Source: Lunularia cruciata (taxonomy: Eukaryota; Streptophyta; Marchantiopsida; Lunulariales; Lunulariaceae). From it: a stretch of DNA of 64,000 nt. Under the pieces are notes generated by a model, which saw only the letters and a list, made by a program, of their open reading frames with translations, searched no databases and had not been told where the DNA came from. Below are positions 22,954-33,199 of this stretch, piece after piece (within the stretch, counting starts at the first letter, position 1; each line of letters opens with the position of its first letter). The stretch lies in assembly GCA_948567375.1 (NCBI GenBank), contig OX419758.1, positions 54,627,001 through 54,691,000 of the forward strand, in the 5' to 3' direction. A program made the translations under genes and the position numbers.

Positions 22954-23374
22954 TGTAACAATATGGAGTTTAGCAACGTAGTTAGTAAGGCTAGTAAAGT
23001 AGAGCAAGCAAAGAATAAGCCAAGTTAGCCTAGAATATTCTAGAAGTAGCTAGGAAACTTCTTGGGAAGCTTCTTGACTAGCTCAACTTGGACTCCAAGT
23101 AGGTAGCTTCTAGAAACTTCCAACTAGCTTAGCTTGCATGCCAAGTAAGCGGTTTCTAGAAAGAAGCTTCTTGAGAAGCTTCCTTATTAACTTGGCTTGC
23201 ACTCTAAGAAAGCGGTTCAAGGAAATTTCTTGAGAAGCTTCTCAAGAGCCTTGTATGCTACACATAGATACAAAAGCCAAAGCTCATGCTAGGCATTTAG
23301 AGTTTTCCCACATTCAAGTGTCCCAATGTGAGTTTCTATTCTCCTATTTCTCTCCTTGTTCTTGGTCTTTTACA
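22954..23374 (+). repeat. 5' LTR of chromovirus B
   Basis: 421 bp, TGTAACAATATGG ... TCTTTTACA. It contains GAATATTCTAGAA at 23033-23045 (a perfect three-unit GAAnnTTCnnGAA), further GAAGCTTC palindromes to about 23245, and a decayed TATA box (ACATAGATAC) near 23260 where the 3' LTR has TATAAATA. Confidence 0.93.
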
Positions 23375-23375
23375 T

Positions 23376-23387
23376 TGGTATTGGAGC
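23376..23387 (+). other. Primer-binding site of chromovirus B
   Basis: TGGTATTGGAGC, one base after the 5' LTR. It differs at two positions from TGGTATCAGAGC, the usual plant initiator-Met-tRNA primer-binding site. Confidence 0.8.
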
Positions 23388-23645
23388 AAGAATGGGATGG
23401 ATGGAGTTTATGGACAACCAAATCCACTTCCACTAAACCATTGGGATTTTCATATCCAAGTATTACACAAGCATAGTTTCACACAATTCCTCACCTCACG
23501 CTTTGGACAAGATTTTATGCATATGATCACAATATCTAAGGAACCCTTGGTGCTTCCAGTTGTAACTTATGGAGAATGGTGGACGTGCTACTTCTATATG
23601 TTAATAAATTAGATAGATTAGGGGTGGCATGATAAAGTAGCAACC

Positions 23646-24480
23646 ATGGCGGCAATTCTTGAGGTTATCCTTGCTATGTAGCAACAAATCAAGCACCTTA
23701 CGTGATTGTTGGATGAACAAGATCTTTGACGATAGGAGCACAAAGAAAGAGTACCAAGTCAAGAAGGAGAAGATCACATCTGATTTCCTAAATCCAAGGT
23801 ATTTGAAGGCAAGAATCTCCTATGTGTAGTGGAGAATTTTGTGTTTGATTGTGAATGTTATTTTTAAGCTACCAATTTGCAAGACAAGAAAAAATAGATT
23901 CTCTTGGCTTCTAGCCAATTGGATGGAGTAGCAAAGTTATGGTGGAGATTTGGAGCGGAGCGAGTTGAATGACAAATAGTTGCACCAATCTTGACATGGA
24001 CAGAATTCAAGAGTGGAATAATTAGTTGATTCCAAGCTATAAATGCCACACAAGCTACTCGAGATAGGTTGGCAGAGTTAGAATAGATTGGCTCTTAAAG
24101 AAGTTACATCATGCAATTCCAAAACACCATCATGCAAATTCCAAATTTACTGGAAGGTGAAGCTCTGGATTGATTTATGAGAGGTTTGAAGTCAAGAACT
24201 AAATTAGAAGTAACCATGCAAGAGCCACAACACTTAGAGGAAGCCATGCATTGGCTAAAAATTTTGATTCCTTGGTTGCAACAACTTGGTCTTGACCTTG
24301 ATCTCTACAGAACCTGTCAATACAACTTGTCACATAGGTGGAGGAGCTGGCACCAATGGAGATTGATGCTATTCAACGGAGACCACTTGGCACTACAAAT
24401 AAAGAGAAACTATGACAAAATGGTGGTTGTTTTTATTATCGCCAATTAGGACATTGCATCGTTCAGTGTCCACTCAAGAA
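23646..24480 (+). pseudogene. gag of chromovirus B, broken
   Basis: Starts at ATG 23646 (MAAILEVILAM then a stop). Recognisable pieces are LLASxQLDGVAKLWWRFGAE (about 23900-23960), WTEFKSGIIS, RDRLAELE and MRGLKSRTKLEVTMQEPQHL. These match the retrotransposon gag domain. A zinc-knuckle remnant (CFYYRQLGHCIVQC) lies near 24435-24480 with the second Cys lost. Many stops. Confidence 0.8.
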
Positions 24481-24539
24481 TGTGCAACCTCAACAAGTTG
24501 CCTAAATGGAGTTTGTGGAGCAAAACAATCAGGGAAAAT

Positions 24540-25000
24540 AAGGAATCCTAGTAGGAGATTTTGAGCTACCTCTTGGGAGCTTGATTAGCTCTAATGGGAT
24601 TGAAGGCTTGACCTCTGCAAGTTTGCTTCACTTGCAAGGTATAATATCTAATCGAGGTTGTAGGAGTTTGGTCAATTATGGAAGTTCAAAGAATTGCATA
24701 TTTATGCAAGTAGTAAAGGAATTGGGTATTCTTATCAAGCCAGTAATTGGAAGTGGATTGATTATGGCAGATGGGAGAAAGGGTTTTGCATTTTGTACCT
24801 AGCATCTTCTTACCTTCAAGATTTGGAAGGAGTATTTGGAGTGTATGAGGTTTATAGTGGCACCTCTACACTATGATGTCATTCCAGGACTACCTGGGCT
24901 TGAACGTCAAAAGGTTCAATTTGATTGGACCCAACAACAAATTCAAGTACAACACCAAGGTAGAATTTCTGATTAGGTTGTCTGGTACCTTGGAGTAAGA
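24540..25000 (+). pseudogene. Aspartic protease region of chromovirus B
   Basis: Frame 24581-24802 reads ISSNGIEGLTSASLLHLQGI, then NRGCRSLVNYGSSKNCIFMQ. The active-site box LVDSGSxxNF is changed to LVNYGSSKNC, so the catalytic Asp is lost. LPGLERQKVQFDW follows near 24890 in another frame. Confidence 0.75.
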
Positions 25001-25289
25001 CATCCAAAAATAGTCAATCCTAGGATGGAAGTTTGTCAAGAAGGAAGCCATAGAGCAATCATTGAAGGGAGATGAGTCCCAAGATGGGAAGTTTACCAGG
25101 AAAGCAGCCATGGAGCAAGCTTAGAAGAAAGATGAGTCCCTTGATGGGGAGTTTGTTAGTGAAGCAGCCATAGAGCAAGCCTTGGAGGAAGATAAGTCTA
25201 TTTTGTGGTGTTGACCAAGCCAATTGCACAAGGAAAATTTGAGGAGGGCTAAGAGCCTCATCAAGCAATGGTTGATCAAATAGTTCAGG

Positions 25290-26100
25290 AGTTTGCAAAT
25301 GTGTTTCCGGATGATCTGCCAAAAGGATTACCTTCCGATCATGGTATGCACTTCAGTTATTGCCAAGGAGTGCTCCAATGAGTAGACCAATCTATCGGCT
25401 CTCACCAAAGGAGTTGGAGGAGTTGCAAACAACACTTATAAAGTTGTTGTAGAAGGATTTCATATGACATAGGACCTCTCCTTGGGAACACTAGTATTAT
25501 TCATTTTGAAGAAGGATGGAAGGATTCATTTTTGTATTGATTACCGTGGGCTCAATAAGCAAACAGTGAAGAATGCATATCCCTTGCCTTGGATCGATGA
25601 CTTGCTTGATCAATTGAGTGGAGCACAATACTTTTCCAAGTTGGATCTTTGCAATGGCTATTAGCAAATCCCCATTAATAGGGAGGATGTGCAAAAGATT
25701 ACCTTTTGCACAAGGTATGGACATTTTGAGTGGAGAGTTTTACCTTTTGGGCTCACTAATACTTCAACAATCTTCATGGATCAGATGCATAAGGTGTGGA
25801 TGGAATTTTGGATTGGTACATGGTGGCGTTCTTAGATGATATCTTCATTTATAGCAAGACAAAGTTAGATCACATGAATTATGTGCGAGAAGTCCTAAGA
25901 TGACTATGATAATGGAAATTTTACTATAAGAAGTCAAAGTGTGCTTTTAGGTAGAAGGAAGTTACCTTCTTGGGTCACAAGATCTCATTGGAGGGCATCA
26001 ATATGGAAGAGGAGAAAATTAGGGCCATTACAGATTGGCCTACTCCAAAGGATACCACAAAAGTATGAGCATTTGATGGATTAGCTAGTTTTTACTGACA
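25290..26100 (+). pseudogene. Reverse transcriptase of chromovirus B, broken
   Basis: [20 protein letters not shown] followed by [20 protein letters not shown] and [19 protein letters not shown] (frame 25482-25664) are the RT boxes. The catalytic region reads FLDDIFIYSKT near 25830-25855. CAFR and KEVTFLGHKISLEG follow. Several stops and frameshifts separate the pieces. Confidence 0.85.
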
Positions 26101-26620
26101 GTTCATCTTTTATTATGCTCATGTGGCTATACCATTGACTTACCTCTTGGTGAAGAACTTGAGTTTCTAGTGGACCACCAAACACAAAGAAGCATTCCAG
26201 AAATTGAAAAATATGGTGTCTTAAAGACCCATTCTTCAACCATATGATCCTCAATTACCATGTATGGTTGATTTTGATACTTCTAACTTTGCAATTGGAG
26301 CCGTGTTGCGACAAGAATTCCCATATGGATTACATCCCATCGCCTTTGTGTCTCGTTGACTAAATATAACTGAAAGAAATTACTCTACTTGAGATTGAGA
26401 ACAACTTGCAATGGTATATGCCACCAAGGTATGGAGACATTATCTCTTGGGGGAACAAGTGATCATATGAACTGATCACAAACCATTGTTGTAGACCTTA
26501 CACTTGGAACACATGAAGAGTCAACATCATTGATGGGAGGAATGACTCCAATTTTTTGACATCAAACTTGAGTACAAACCAGGTTGGTTCCATGTCATCC
26601 TTGATGCTCTATCATAACGA
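26101..26620 (+). pseudogene. RNase H region of chromovirus B, broken
   Basis: Pieces in several frames match the RNase H of element D: MVDFDTSNFAIGAVLRQEFP (about 26260-26330), HPIAFVS, and further on FDIKLEYKPGWFHVI near 26555-26600. No continuous frame remains. Confidence 0.8.
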
Positions 26621-26879
26621 CCTGATTTGAAATCTCTTCCTCTCATCACAACAGTAATTACAACGGTGTCAATTGATTCCAAGGTCCACAATGAGTTTTG
26701 TTCAGCTTTACAACAAGATCCCTTCTTGCAAATGGTACATGGTCATTTTACAACATGCGACAATGAGTAAAACACCTTCTCCTTCAAGAAAGGCCTTATA
26801 TTTGATGAGGACCAGATCTATATTCCAGCCAAAGGTGATCTCCAACTTGTGTACCTTCAAGAAGCCATGATGTACCAAT

Positions 26880-27480
26880 AGCTGGTCACATGGGTGTAGT
26901 CAAGACCTTGGGTACCCATTAACGCCGATGGTGGTGGCCCAACATGACACAAGATGTTTGAGAGTTTATCTGATTGTGTGAGAGCTACCAAGGTAACAAG
27001 ACTAGCAACCAAAAGCCGAGTGGACTCCTTCAACCACTCTCCATTCCATCCACTTGATAGGAACACGTAAGCTTGGATGTCTTCACTTCCTTGCCCAAGA
27101 CAACGCAAGGACACACAACAATTGTGGTGTTTGTGGATAAGCTTTGTAAGCAAATCCACTTGGCACCAACATTTGATACCATGGATGATCCAACCTTAGC
27201 ACAAATCTACTTTGACAATGTCTTCAAGCATCATGGGATGCCACATGTACTCATTTTTCTATGATCCTCAATTTACCAAGAAGTTTTGGCAAGCACTCTT
27301 TGAGATACTCGGCACCAAGCTTGCCTCATCCACGGCCTATCATCCTCAAATTGATGGACAAACCAAACATGCAAATTGTACCTTGGAGGTTATGTTGTGT
27401 GCCTTTGTCAATGTCCACCATACCAATTGGGTTGAATGTCTTGCAATTGTAGAATTTGCCTACAATAATTCCAAATAGGC
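26880..27480 (+). pseudogene. Integrase of chromovirus B, broken
   Basis: GHMGVVKTLG (zinc-binding region, about 26890), LDVFTSLPKTTQGHTTIVVF-VDKL (first Asp region, about 27066-27145), IYFDNVFKHHGMPHVL, DPQFTKKFWQALFEILG and YHPQIDGQTKHANCTLEVML (27212-27478). The catalytic Glu position in GQTE is Lys (GQTKH), as in element D. A frame change lies at about 27255. Confidence 0.85.
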
Positions 27481-27586
27481 AAGCATAGGATTTTCTCCTT
27501 TCTTTCTCAATTTTGGCCAAGATCCGCTTGTTCTAGATTCTCCTCTTTCTCCTCTTCCATCTCAAGTCCCTCATACTTCAACCTTC

Positions 27587-28164
27587 TTGACCACCATATC
27601 ACAATCTTTCCAACAAGCCAAATCTCACCTCCTTGTTGCTCAAAATCATCAGAAACAATATGCGGACCACCATCATTGTGATCTCACCTTTGAAGTTGGT
27701 GATAAAGTCATGCTATCCTCTAGTAACCTACTCCTTCCACTTGATACTCAAGTTTATAAACTCACCCTTTATTGGATAGGACCCTTTGATGTCACCCAAA
27801 TCATCTCTCTTATTGCATATCGACTTGCCTTCCCTTGTCATATACGCATCCACCATGTCTTCACATTTCCAAGTTGAAACTCTTTGTTCCTAACCTATCT
27901 TCTTTTTCCTCTTGTGTCCAACCTCCTCTTCCTCCCATCCCTATCAATGATCATGAGGAGTACAAAGTTGATTGTATCCTTGCACATCGTGACATTGAAC
28001 AAGAGTGCCGGTAACATATAGAGTACAAGGTCCTTTGGAAAGGGTATCCCCTTCACGATGCCACATGGGAACCTCTTTCTCACCTCTAGAATGCACACAT
28101 GGCCATCCAGGAGTTTGAAGCTTCAATGGCGACAAGGACGTCACCAACTAGCAATGGGAGAATA
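27587..28164 (+). pseudogene. GPY/F and chromodomain region of chromovirus B
   Basis: Frame 27587-27877 reads VGDKVMLSSSNLLLPLDTQV, then YWIGPFDVTQIISLIAYRLA, the GPY/F module. At about 27960-28110 the + strand reads EYKVDCILAHRDIEQE and YKVLWKGYPLHDATWEPLSH. This is a chromodomain, placing the element among chromoviruses. The tail runs into the 3' LTR start. Confidence 0.85.
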
Positions 28165-28584
28165 TGTAACAATATGGAGATTAGCAATGTAGTTGGTAAG
28201 GCTAACCAAGTAGAGCAAGCAAAGAATAAGCCAAATTAGCCCAAAATATTCCAAAGTATCTAAGAAGCTTCTTGGGAAGCTTCTAGACTAGCTTAACTTG
28301 CACTCCAAGTAAATAGCTTCTAGAAGCTTCCAACTAGCTTAACTTGCATGCCAAGTAAGCGACTTCGAAAAGGAAGCTTCTTGAGAAGCTTCCTGGTTAA
28401 CTTGACTTGCACTCTAAGAAAGCGGCTCAAGGAAGGCTCTTGAGAAACTTCTCAAGAGCCTTGTATGCTACCTATAAATATGAAAGCCAAAGCTCATGCT
28501 AGGCATTCTCAGTTCTCTTACATTCAAGTGTCCTAATGTGAGTTTCCATTCTCTTATTTCTCTCCTTGGTCTTGGTCTTTTACA
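28165..28584 (+). repeat. 3' LTR of chromovirus B
   Basis: 420 bp, TGTAACAATATGG ... TCTTTTACA, preceded by a purine-rich tract (AATGGGAGAATA). TATAAATA lies at 28473-28480. Upstream of it are TTCTAGAAGCTTC (about 28318-28330, a perfect three-unit TTCnnGAAnnTTC) and GAAGCTTC-TTGA-GAAGCTTC (about 28372-28391). Confidence 0.93.
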
Positions 28585-28589
28585 TGCAA

Positions 28590-29080
28590 CATCCTCCAAA
28601 ATCTCATCAATGAATGAGAAAGGGTAATAGTCCTTCTTAGTTATAACATTGAGCTTCTTGTAATCCACACATACTTAAAGTTTGCCATTCTTTATCTTCT
28701 CAAATCACAATTGGAGATACCTAGTCTAAATTCTCCACCTCAAAGATAAATCTGGGCTCCTTTAGTGTATCAATCTCCTCCTTCACAACCAAAGATATTG
28801 GTGGGCTAGTGCAATGTTGCTCTTGACAGACTGGTCTTGCATGTGACTCTACCTCAATCTTGTGCTCCTCCATGGTGACTTCCTTTAGATATGTGTAACT
28901 GAAAGCAAACACATGGATGAAATTACAAAATATCTCCTCAAATCTTACCTTCTCCTCCTTGGTAACATTTGGACCATACTTGAGGGTAGATAACCTCCTC
29001 TCTATCTCTTCAAGTGTCAAGGATGATTTCTTTAGGTCCCTCAAAACCTTTGGTTTAGGTGCAGAAAATCCATAGCACAC
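28590..29080 (-). pseudogene. Reverse transcriptase of gypsy A, N-terminal half and linker
   Basis: Minus-strand frames read LKYGPNVTKEEKVRFEEIF, FAFSYTYLKEVTMEEHKIEV (28721-29080), then DYKKLNVITKKDYYPFSFID and EILEDVA (from about 28668). These are the start of reverse transcriptase (DYRxLNxVTxKDxxPLPFID). The reading stops at the element-B junction and resumes at 22948. Confidence 0.8.
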
Positions 29081-29514
29081 AAGGGATATACATCTTAATC
29101 AGATTCAGATTCATCCTCCTTTGTGGAAGTCTCCTCCTCCATGCTTGTGTCCACACCTGAAGCTCCTTCTTCTAAATTTGATTCCCAATAATCAGAAGAT
29201 GGTGTATCTAGATGTGAAGTGTTGGTGGTGTTAGTCAGAAAAACTATGACTCTATGGTTTGATAGCCCAATCTTTAATTACCCTTTGTGCCATCAATCAA
29301 TTGTGCATATTGCTCTCAACCATGGCCTCCCAAGAAGCAAATCATAGCTTGAATCCTTCAAGACTTGGAAAGTCATGAGATTTTCAACTCCCATAATTGA
29401 AACTACCATCTTATCCATCATCCCTACTAGTCAAACTTGTTGCTTGTTTGCCATACTCACCACAAATGTTAAAGGTCTGGAGGGTATCATACCCACCTTC
29501 TTCATCAACCTTTC

Positions 29515-29733
29515 TCACATGGCATTCACTGCTGATCCTCCATCAACCAATGCATCCTTGATATTGTGACCATTCACTCGCACATCAATCTTGGAGGCAT
29601 ATTCATGAGCCTCCCATGGTGCTGGTTTGTCATCCACCACCCCCATCAAAATTGGAGCTTTTTCCTTCTTCTTCCTCTTGCTACTTGTAGAACTCAATCC
29701 ATGTCTAAGCTCTTTTCCCAAGGTAGGGTTCAA
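29515..29733 (-). pseudogene. Aspartic protease of gypsy A
   Basis: A 72-codon minus-strand frame ends with DVRVNGHNIKDALVDGGSAV and NAM, the retropepsin box ALxDxGSxxNxM with the catalytic Asp retained (VDGGS in place of VDSGS or VDTGS). A following frame read-through continues the flap region into 29.3-29.5 kb with disruptions. Confidence 0.8.
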
Positions 29734-29999
29734 AGCAATCAGTTGACCACTATGATGTTACCCTTGTGACTAACAACATCCTTTAACACATTGTAGTTCC
29801 ATTGTTGCTTTGAGATCAAGAAGTCCTCCATCCCCAACTTTTTCCTTGGAGTCTTTGTTGTTGATGATGTTGAGGTGCGAGTGCTCCCAGTAGATATAGG
29901 AATACATCCTTGAGAAGAGTGTTCATCCTCTTCAAAATGACCTTTCTTCTTTGTTTGTACCAAAAGCTCCAAATTTGACCTTTGGAGTTTGAGCACTCC

Positions 30000-30690
30000 A
30001 CTTCCTCATACTTGCTCTCAACCACATGTATGGATGCTATCTCCTTACCTTTTTTTGGATTGGGAGCCACTTGGGTTTCACTACCTCCATGTTTCCCTCT
30101 ATTGGCTCCCTCATAACCTCTTCCACCATGGTAAGTGGAATTTTGGTAATTCCTTTGGATGTGGCCTCTTCATCTACAATCAAAACAATTTATATCATTG
30201 AAATTGTTGGCTTGTTGGAACTCTTTATATGGATAGCTCCCATAACTCCTAGGCTCTCTCCCTAAATTTTGATCCACCTCTCTCTTCTCCCATAGTTGTA
30301 CTAGATTGATCTTGAGATTTGCAAGTTGTTCTGTGATGGTTTGAAGTGGATCTTTTGGTGGAGGTGAAAAAATTGGAGCAACAACTACTTGTGGTGCAAC
30401 CCTTTCCACCAAAGTATCAGAAGTTACCCTATATTTTTAGCCTTGAGGAAGATGCAAAACCTCATTCACCATCAAATCACTCTCATCTCCTTCCAAACAT
30501 ACAAATTGTAATCTTGATAACGTCAAGGTGAAAATTCAAGGTGTAATCTTGATAGCGTCAAGGTTTTTCATATCTCACCTTACTTCTAATCTGTGGTCTC
30601 AACCCTCCGACAAAATTCTTGGTGAGCATAGCCCCTATGCCAATCATAGTAATCTCCACATCATGTCCCACCCTTCCTCAACATTATGTA
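30000..30690 (-). pseudogene. gag end of gypsy A with zinc-knuckle remnant
   Basis: The minus-strand frame 30170-30412 ends EFQQANNFNDINCFDCR. In a neighbouring frame RGHIQRNYQNSTYHGGRGYE follows, the CCHC knuckle (CxxCxxxGHxxxxC) with the last Cys replaced by Tyr. Upstream, GLRPQIRSKVRYEKP (about 30545-30610) looks like the end of a retrotransposon gag domain. The gene is cut at 30694 by the solo LTR. Confidence 0.7.
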
Positions 30691-30694
30691 AAAT

Positions 30695-31280
30695 TGTAAT
30701 ACAAGTAGCTAGACATGTTTTTAGGAGGTGAAAATTGGCTTGGTAACATCTAGAAGGATGTTGTGTAAAATATGCTAAGAAGATCAGAAAAAGGTGTCAC
30801 CAAAATAGTACTTCTACTAATAGAGCAGAAGCCAAAATTAACCTAAAAACTTTAGAACCAATTTTGGAGGCCTAAACGGATGAATTGGGCCTTGAAAATG
30901 AAACATGTGTTCCACTCAAGATAAAGAGGCTTGCCTTTCCCACTTATGAATCATCTTGTCAAGAGCTATCTAATGGTACCTCACCCTTGTGATTCTGAGC
31001 TCCCTATAAGAAGATTCCCTCAAGATTCTCTTTGGTCAAACCCATTTGACCAACTAGATAGGACAAGGATTGACATGTCACCCATCCAAACAACTAATCC
31101 AAGGATGGCACTTGCTGATGTGTCACCAAGCCATGTATCCGATCCAAGGGTGGAGCTTCCTTTGAGGAGATCTTCTTTGCTATATAATAAAGAGAAGGTG
31201 CTCTTTTGGGGCATTGGAGTATTGAGTGTGAAACTTGCATTTTCTCTCTTGGAGAGTTCTCTTGTCCTCAGAGTATTATA
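30695..31280 (+). mobile_element. Solo LTR, family S1, second copy
   Basis: 586 bp, starting TGTAATAC and ending GTATTATA (the final CA decayed to TA). It is co-linear with 11888-12626 over the LTR body: GGTAACATCTAGAAGGATGTT, CCAATTTTGGAGGCCTAAA, GTGATTCTGAG and TATATAATAAAGAGAAGGTG (each shortened). It lacks one copy of the 150-bp tandem block present there, which accounts for the length difference. TATATAATAA lies at 31181-31190. Flanks AAAAT (30690-30694) and GAAAT (31281-31285) are a probable target-site duplication with one change. Confidence 0.85.
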
Positions 31281-31784
31281 GAAATATGGACTCTAACTTT
31301 TCCACTCTTTCTACATAGACTCAAACACTACCCACTAAAGTAACTCTAATTGTGGCAACTATACTAGGAGAAAGGGTGACTTGTAACTTGCCATTACAAC
31401 ATGTATTCTCACAATCTATAGATCATCACTTCATATCTCATTGGAGAGAAACATAAGAAGTTTGAATGGTAATCACTCTAGCCTCACTATTGAGAGCACA
31501 CAAGAGCACCTCTCCAAATATCAAAACACCTCACATAAAACATAGTGCACAAACAAGAAGTAGAGAATGAAAGGGGTCCTAAAGAAATCTAAACAATAAT
31601 CCTTCATCTCACAAATCCAAGCCGGATTGACTCTACCACCCATTTTGCATTTGATATAATAGGAATGTTTATCTACTTCTACATTACCAAGATCACCAAG
31701 AATGGGATAAAACATCATCTCCTAGCAAAAGTTATATAGATCTACTAGTCCACTAGTCTTTAGGAAAAGTGAGAGTGAACCAAT

Positions 31785-31829
31785 TGGCTAGGGCAGTAGT
31801 CTAAGAATTAAAGATCTAGGGTTCAAATT
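31785..31829 (+). other. tRNA-like A-box/B-box pair (possible SINE head or tRNA relic)
   Basis: TTGGCTAGGGCAG (31784-31796) resembles an A box (TGGCNNAGTGG). GGGTTCAAATT (31819-31829) resembles a B box (GGTTCGANTCC). Their spacing is tRNA-like. The flanking sequence does not fold into an obvious full cloverleaf, so an intact tRNA gene is not claimed. Confidence 0.3.
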
Positions 31830-31989
31830 TTGTTACATATAATCCTGAAAGGTGGGTAGATTTTGAAAAATGACTACCAGATAACCATCTAAACTAGCTA
31901 GCATCATGCCACCAACAATAAGCCTTGAAGCTTCTAAACACCAAAATTCAACCACATGAGGTTCTTGCCAATTTGAACATTCTCCAAAT

Positions 31990-32610
31990 GAGCTAACTAT
32001 GATTAATTTGGCCATTAACTTCCTTCAAGACCCCTTGATGCCTCTCCAACTCTAGATAACCTCTAATACATGCTCTACCTTAGGATTTGCCTCCAAGTCA
32101 TACTTCCACCAACTTTGAGTGACCTCTACTACAGTGTTTGGGCAACCCTAATGCTTGCTCTACCTAAAGATTGGCTTCCACATCAAATTTCCACCAATTC
32201 TAGATGACATCTAAATCTTTCACCAAATGGAAAATCAAGTCAAATTGAGTAGATAAAGACCTCCAAATCCATAATTCTTGAATCCTCTCTAAACGGACTA
32301 GCCTTGACTAACTCGACCTCTAACTTCCTTTGAGATCTCCAAATGCCTCTCCAACTTGGATGAACTCCAATACTTGCTATCTCGAGATTTGTTTCCAAAT
32401 TAAACTTCTACCAACTTTAGGTGACTTCTACTATAGCCTTTGAGTGACCTATAATATTTGCTCTGCCTCAAGATTGGCCTCCAAATAAGACTTCCACCAA
32501 CTTTGGAGATCTCTACTACAATTGGTTGAACTCCAAATTTTTCACCAAATGCCAAATCAAGTCCAATTGAGAAGATAAAGACTTTCAAATCCCTAATTCA
32601 AGGAGATGGG
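31990..32610. repeat. Tandem duplication, unit about 300 bp
   Basis: Two diverged copies (about 31990-32290 and 32295-32610) share, in order, CTTCCTT-AAGA-C, GATGCCTCTCCAACT, CTTCCACCAACTTTG, GTGACCTCTACTA, GATTGGC-TCCA, TCACCAAATG and AAATCAAGTC-AATTGAG. Shorter sub-repeats of the CACCAACTTT-GTGAC-TCTACTA box occur within each unit. Confidence 0.75.
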
Positions 32611-32939
32611 TTCTCAAATCCACCTCTAATTTTGCAATTTGTAACACCAAACTATCAATCTGACATCTTACTCTCAAATTTGCCTCTCTGATCAACAAAA
32701 TTGAACACTCACTCCTCAATACTACCTCAATTTCAAAGAATCTGGGCAACACTTTAGCACATCGTCGGTCCAACTAGCAAATCTCAAGCAGAACTTTGAC
32801 AAAACTATCGTAGATGTTTAATTTAATTGAAATCAAGATTAGGGAACAATGATCACAAATACTTGCAATCTCACCAAGCTTAGAGATCCACCAACGTCAA
32901 TCGTTCTTTGCATTCGATTTCTCTCTAAGCTCACTTCTA

Positions 32940-33130
32940 TATTGTTATGAATTCAATTCATTTCACATACACCGCAGATCAACAACTCAATTCTAAACTC
33001 AAGAATTACCATCAATAAGATCCGATTACACAATCAAACCAAACCCACTATAACTAAGAGATTCTATGTGACACTTGCCAATCTTTGTCCACCATAGCAA
33101 AGAGCTTGAAGGTTAAATATTAGAGAAATG
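32940..33130 (-). repeat. LTR-like remnant, gypsy C family
   Basis: Shares ordered boxes with 9290-9460 (GATCAACAACTCAA, ATTACACAATCAAACC/GCC, CTAAGAGATTCTA-GTGA and TCCACCATAGC). It is in the orientation and position expected for the 5' LTR of a minus-strand C element. No primer-binding site could be placed beside it. Confidence 0.5.
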
Positions 33131-33199
33131 AGCTCTTTGGAGCTTGGAGCTATACTTTAAAAGTTTATTCATTGTGCTTGAACTAGAATTCCAATTCGA

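Larger units (their letters stand above)
22954..28584 (+). mobile_element. Complete chromovirus (Ty3/gypsy), copy B, with TGCAA target-site duplication
   Basis: Two LTRs (22954-23374 and 28165-28584) flank a + strand internal region with primer-binding site, gag, protease, reverse transcriptase, RNase H, integrase and chromodomain in that order. TGCAA is at 22949-22953 and 28585-28589. The insertion interrupts the reverse transcriptase of gypsy A. The LTRs differ at roughly one position in ten by eye, and the genes are full of stops, so the insertion is old. It is the same family as element D (58156-63808). Confidence 0.93.
19880..30694 (-). mobile_element. Ty3/gypsy retrotransposon relic, family A, split by chromovirus B
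   Basis: Minus-strand order from right to left: gag end with zinc knuckle (30170-30690), protease (29515-29733), reverse-transcriptase N-terminal half (28590-29080), [element B], reverse-transcriptase C-terminal half (22343-22948), RNase H (21708-22211), integrase (20830-21700), and a 3' LTR ending at 20550. The two reverse-transcriptase halves rejoin exactly at the TGCAA duplication of element B. All genes have stops or shifts. The left edge, about 19880, is where similarity to gypsy C stops. The right edge is cut by the solo LTR at 30695, and I could not identify a 5' LTR. Confidence 0.8.
31281..32830 (-). repeat. Repeat-rich region, possible gag/leader of a gypsy C-type element
   Basis: No intact gene. 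On the minus strand a 62-codon frame at 32585-32773 reads RCQIDSLVLQIAKLEVDLRT and is coiled-coil-like. The stretch 31990-32610 is a tandem duplication whose minus strand repeatedly encodes LEANL-like heptads (for example LEANLRVEQ) with interspersed stops. A C-type LTR-like block follows at 32940. This fits a gypsy gag with internal coiled-coil repeats, but no gag domain is recognisable, so this is inference. Confidence 0.4.
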
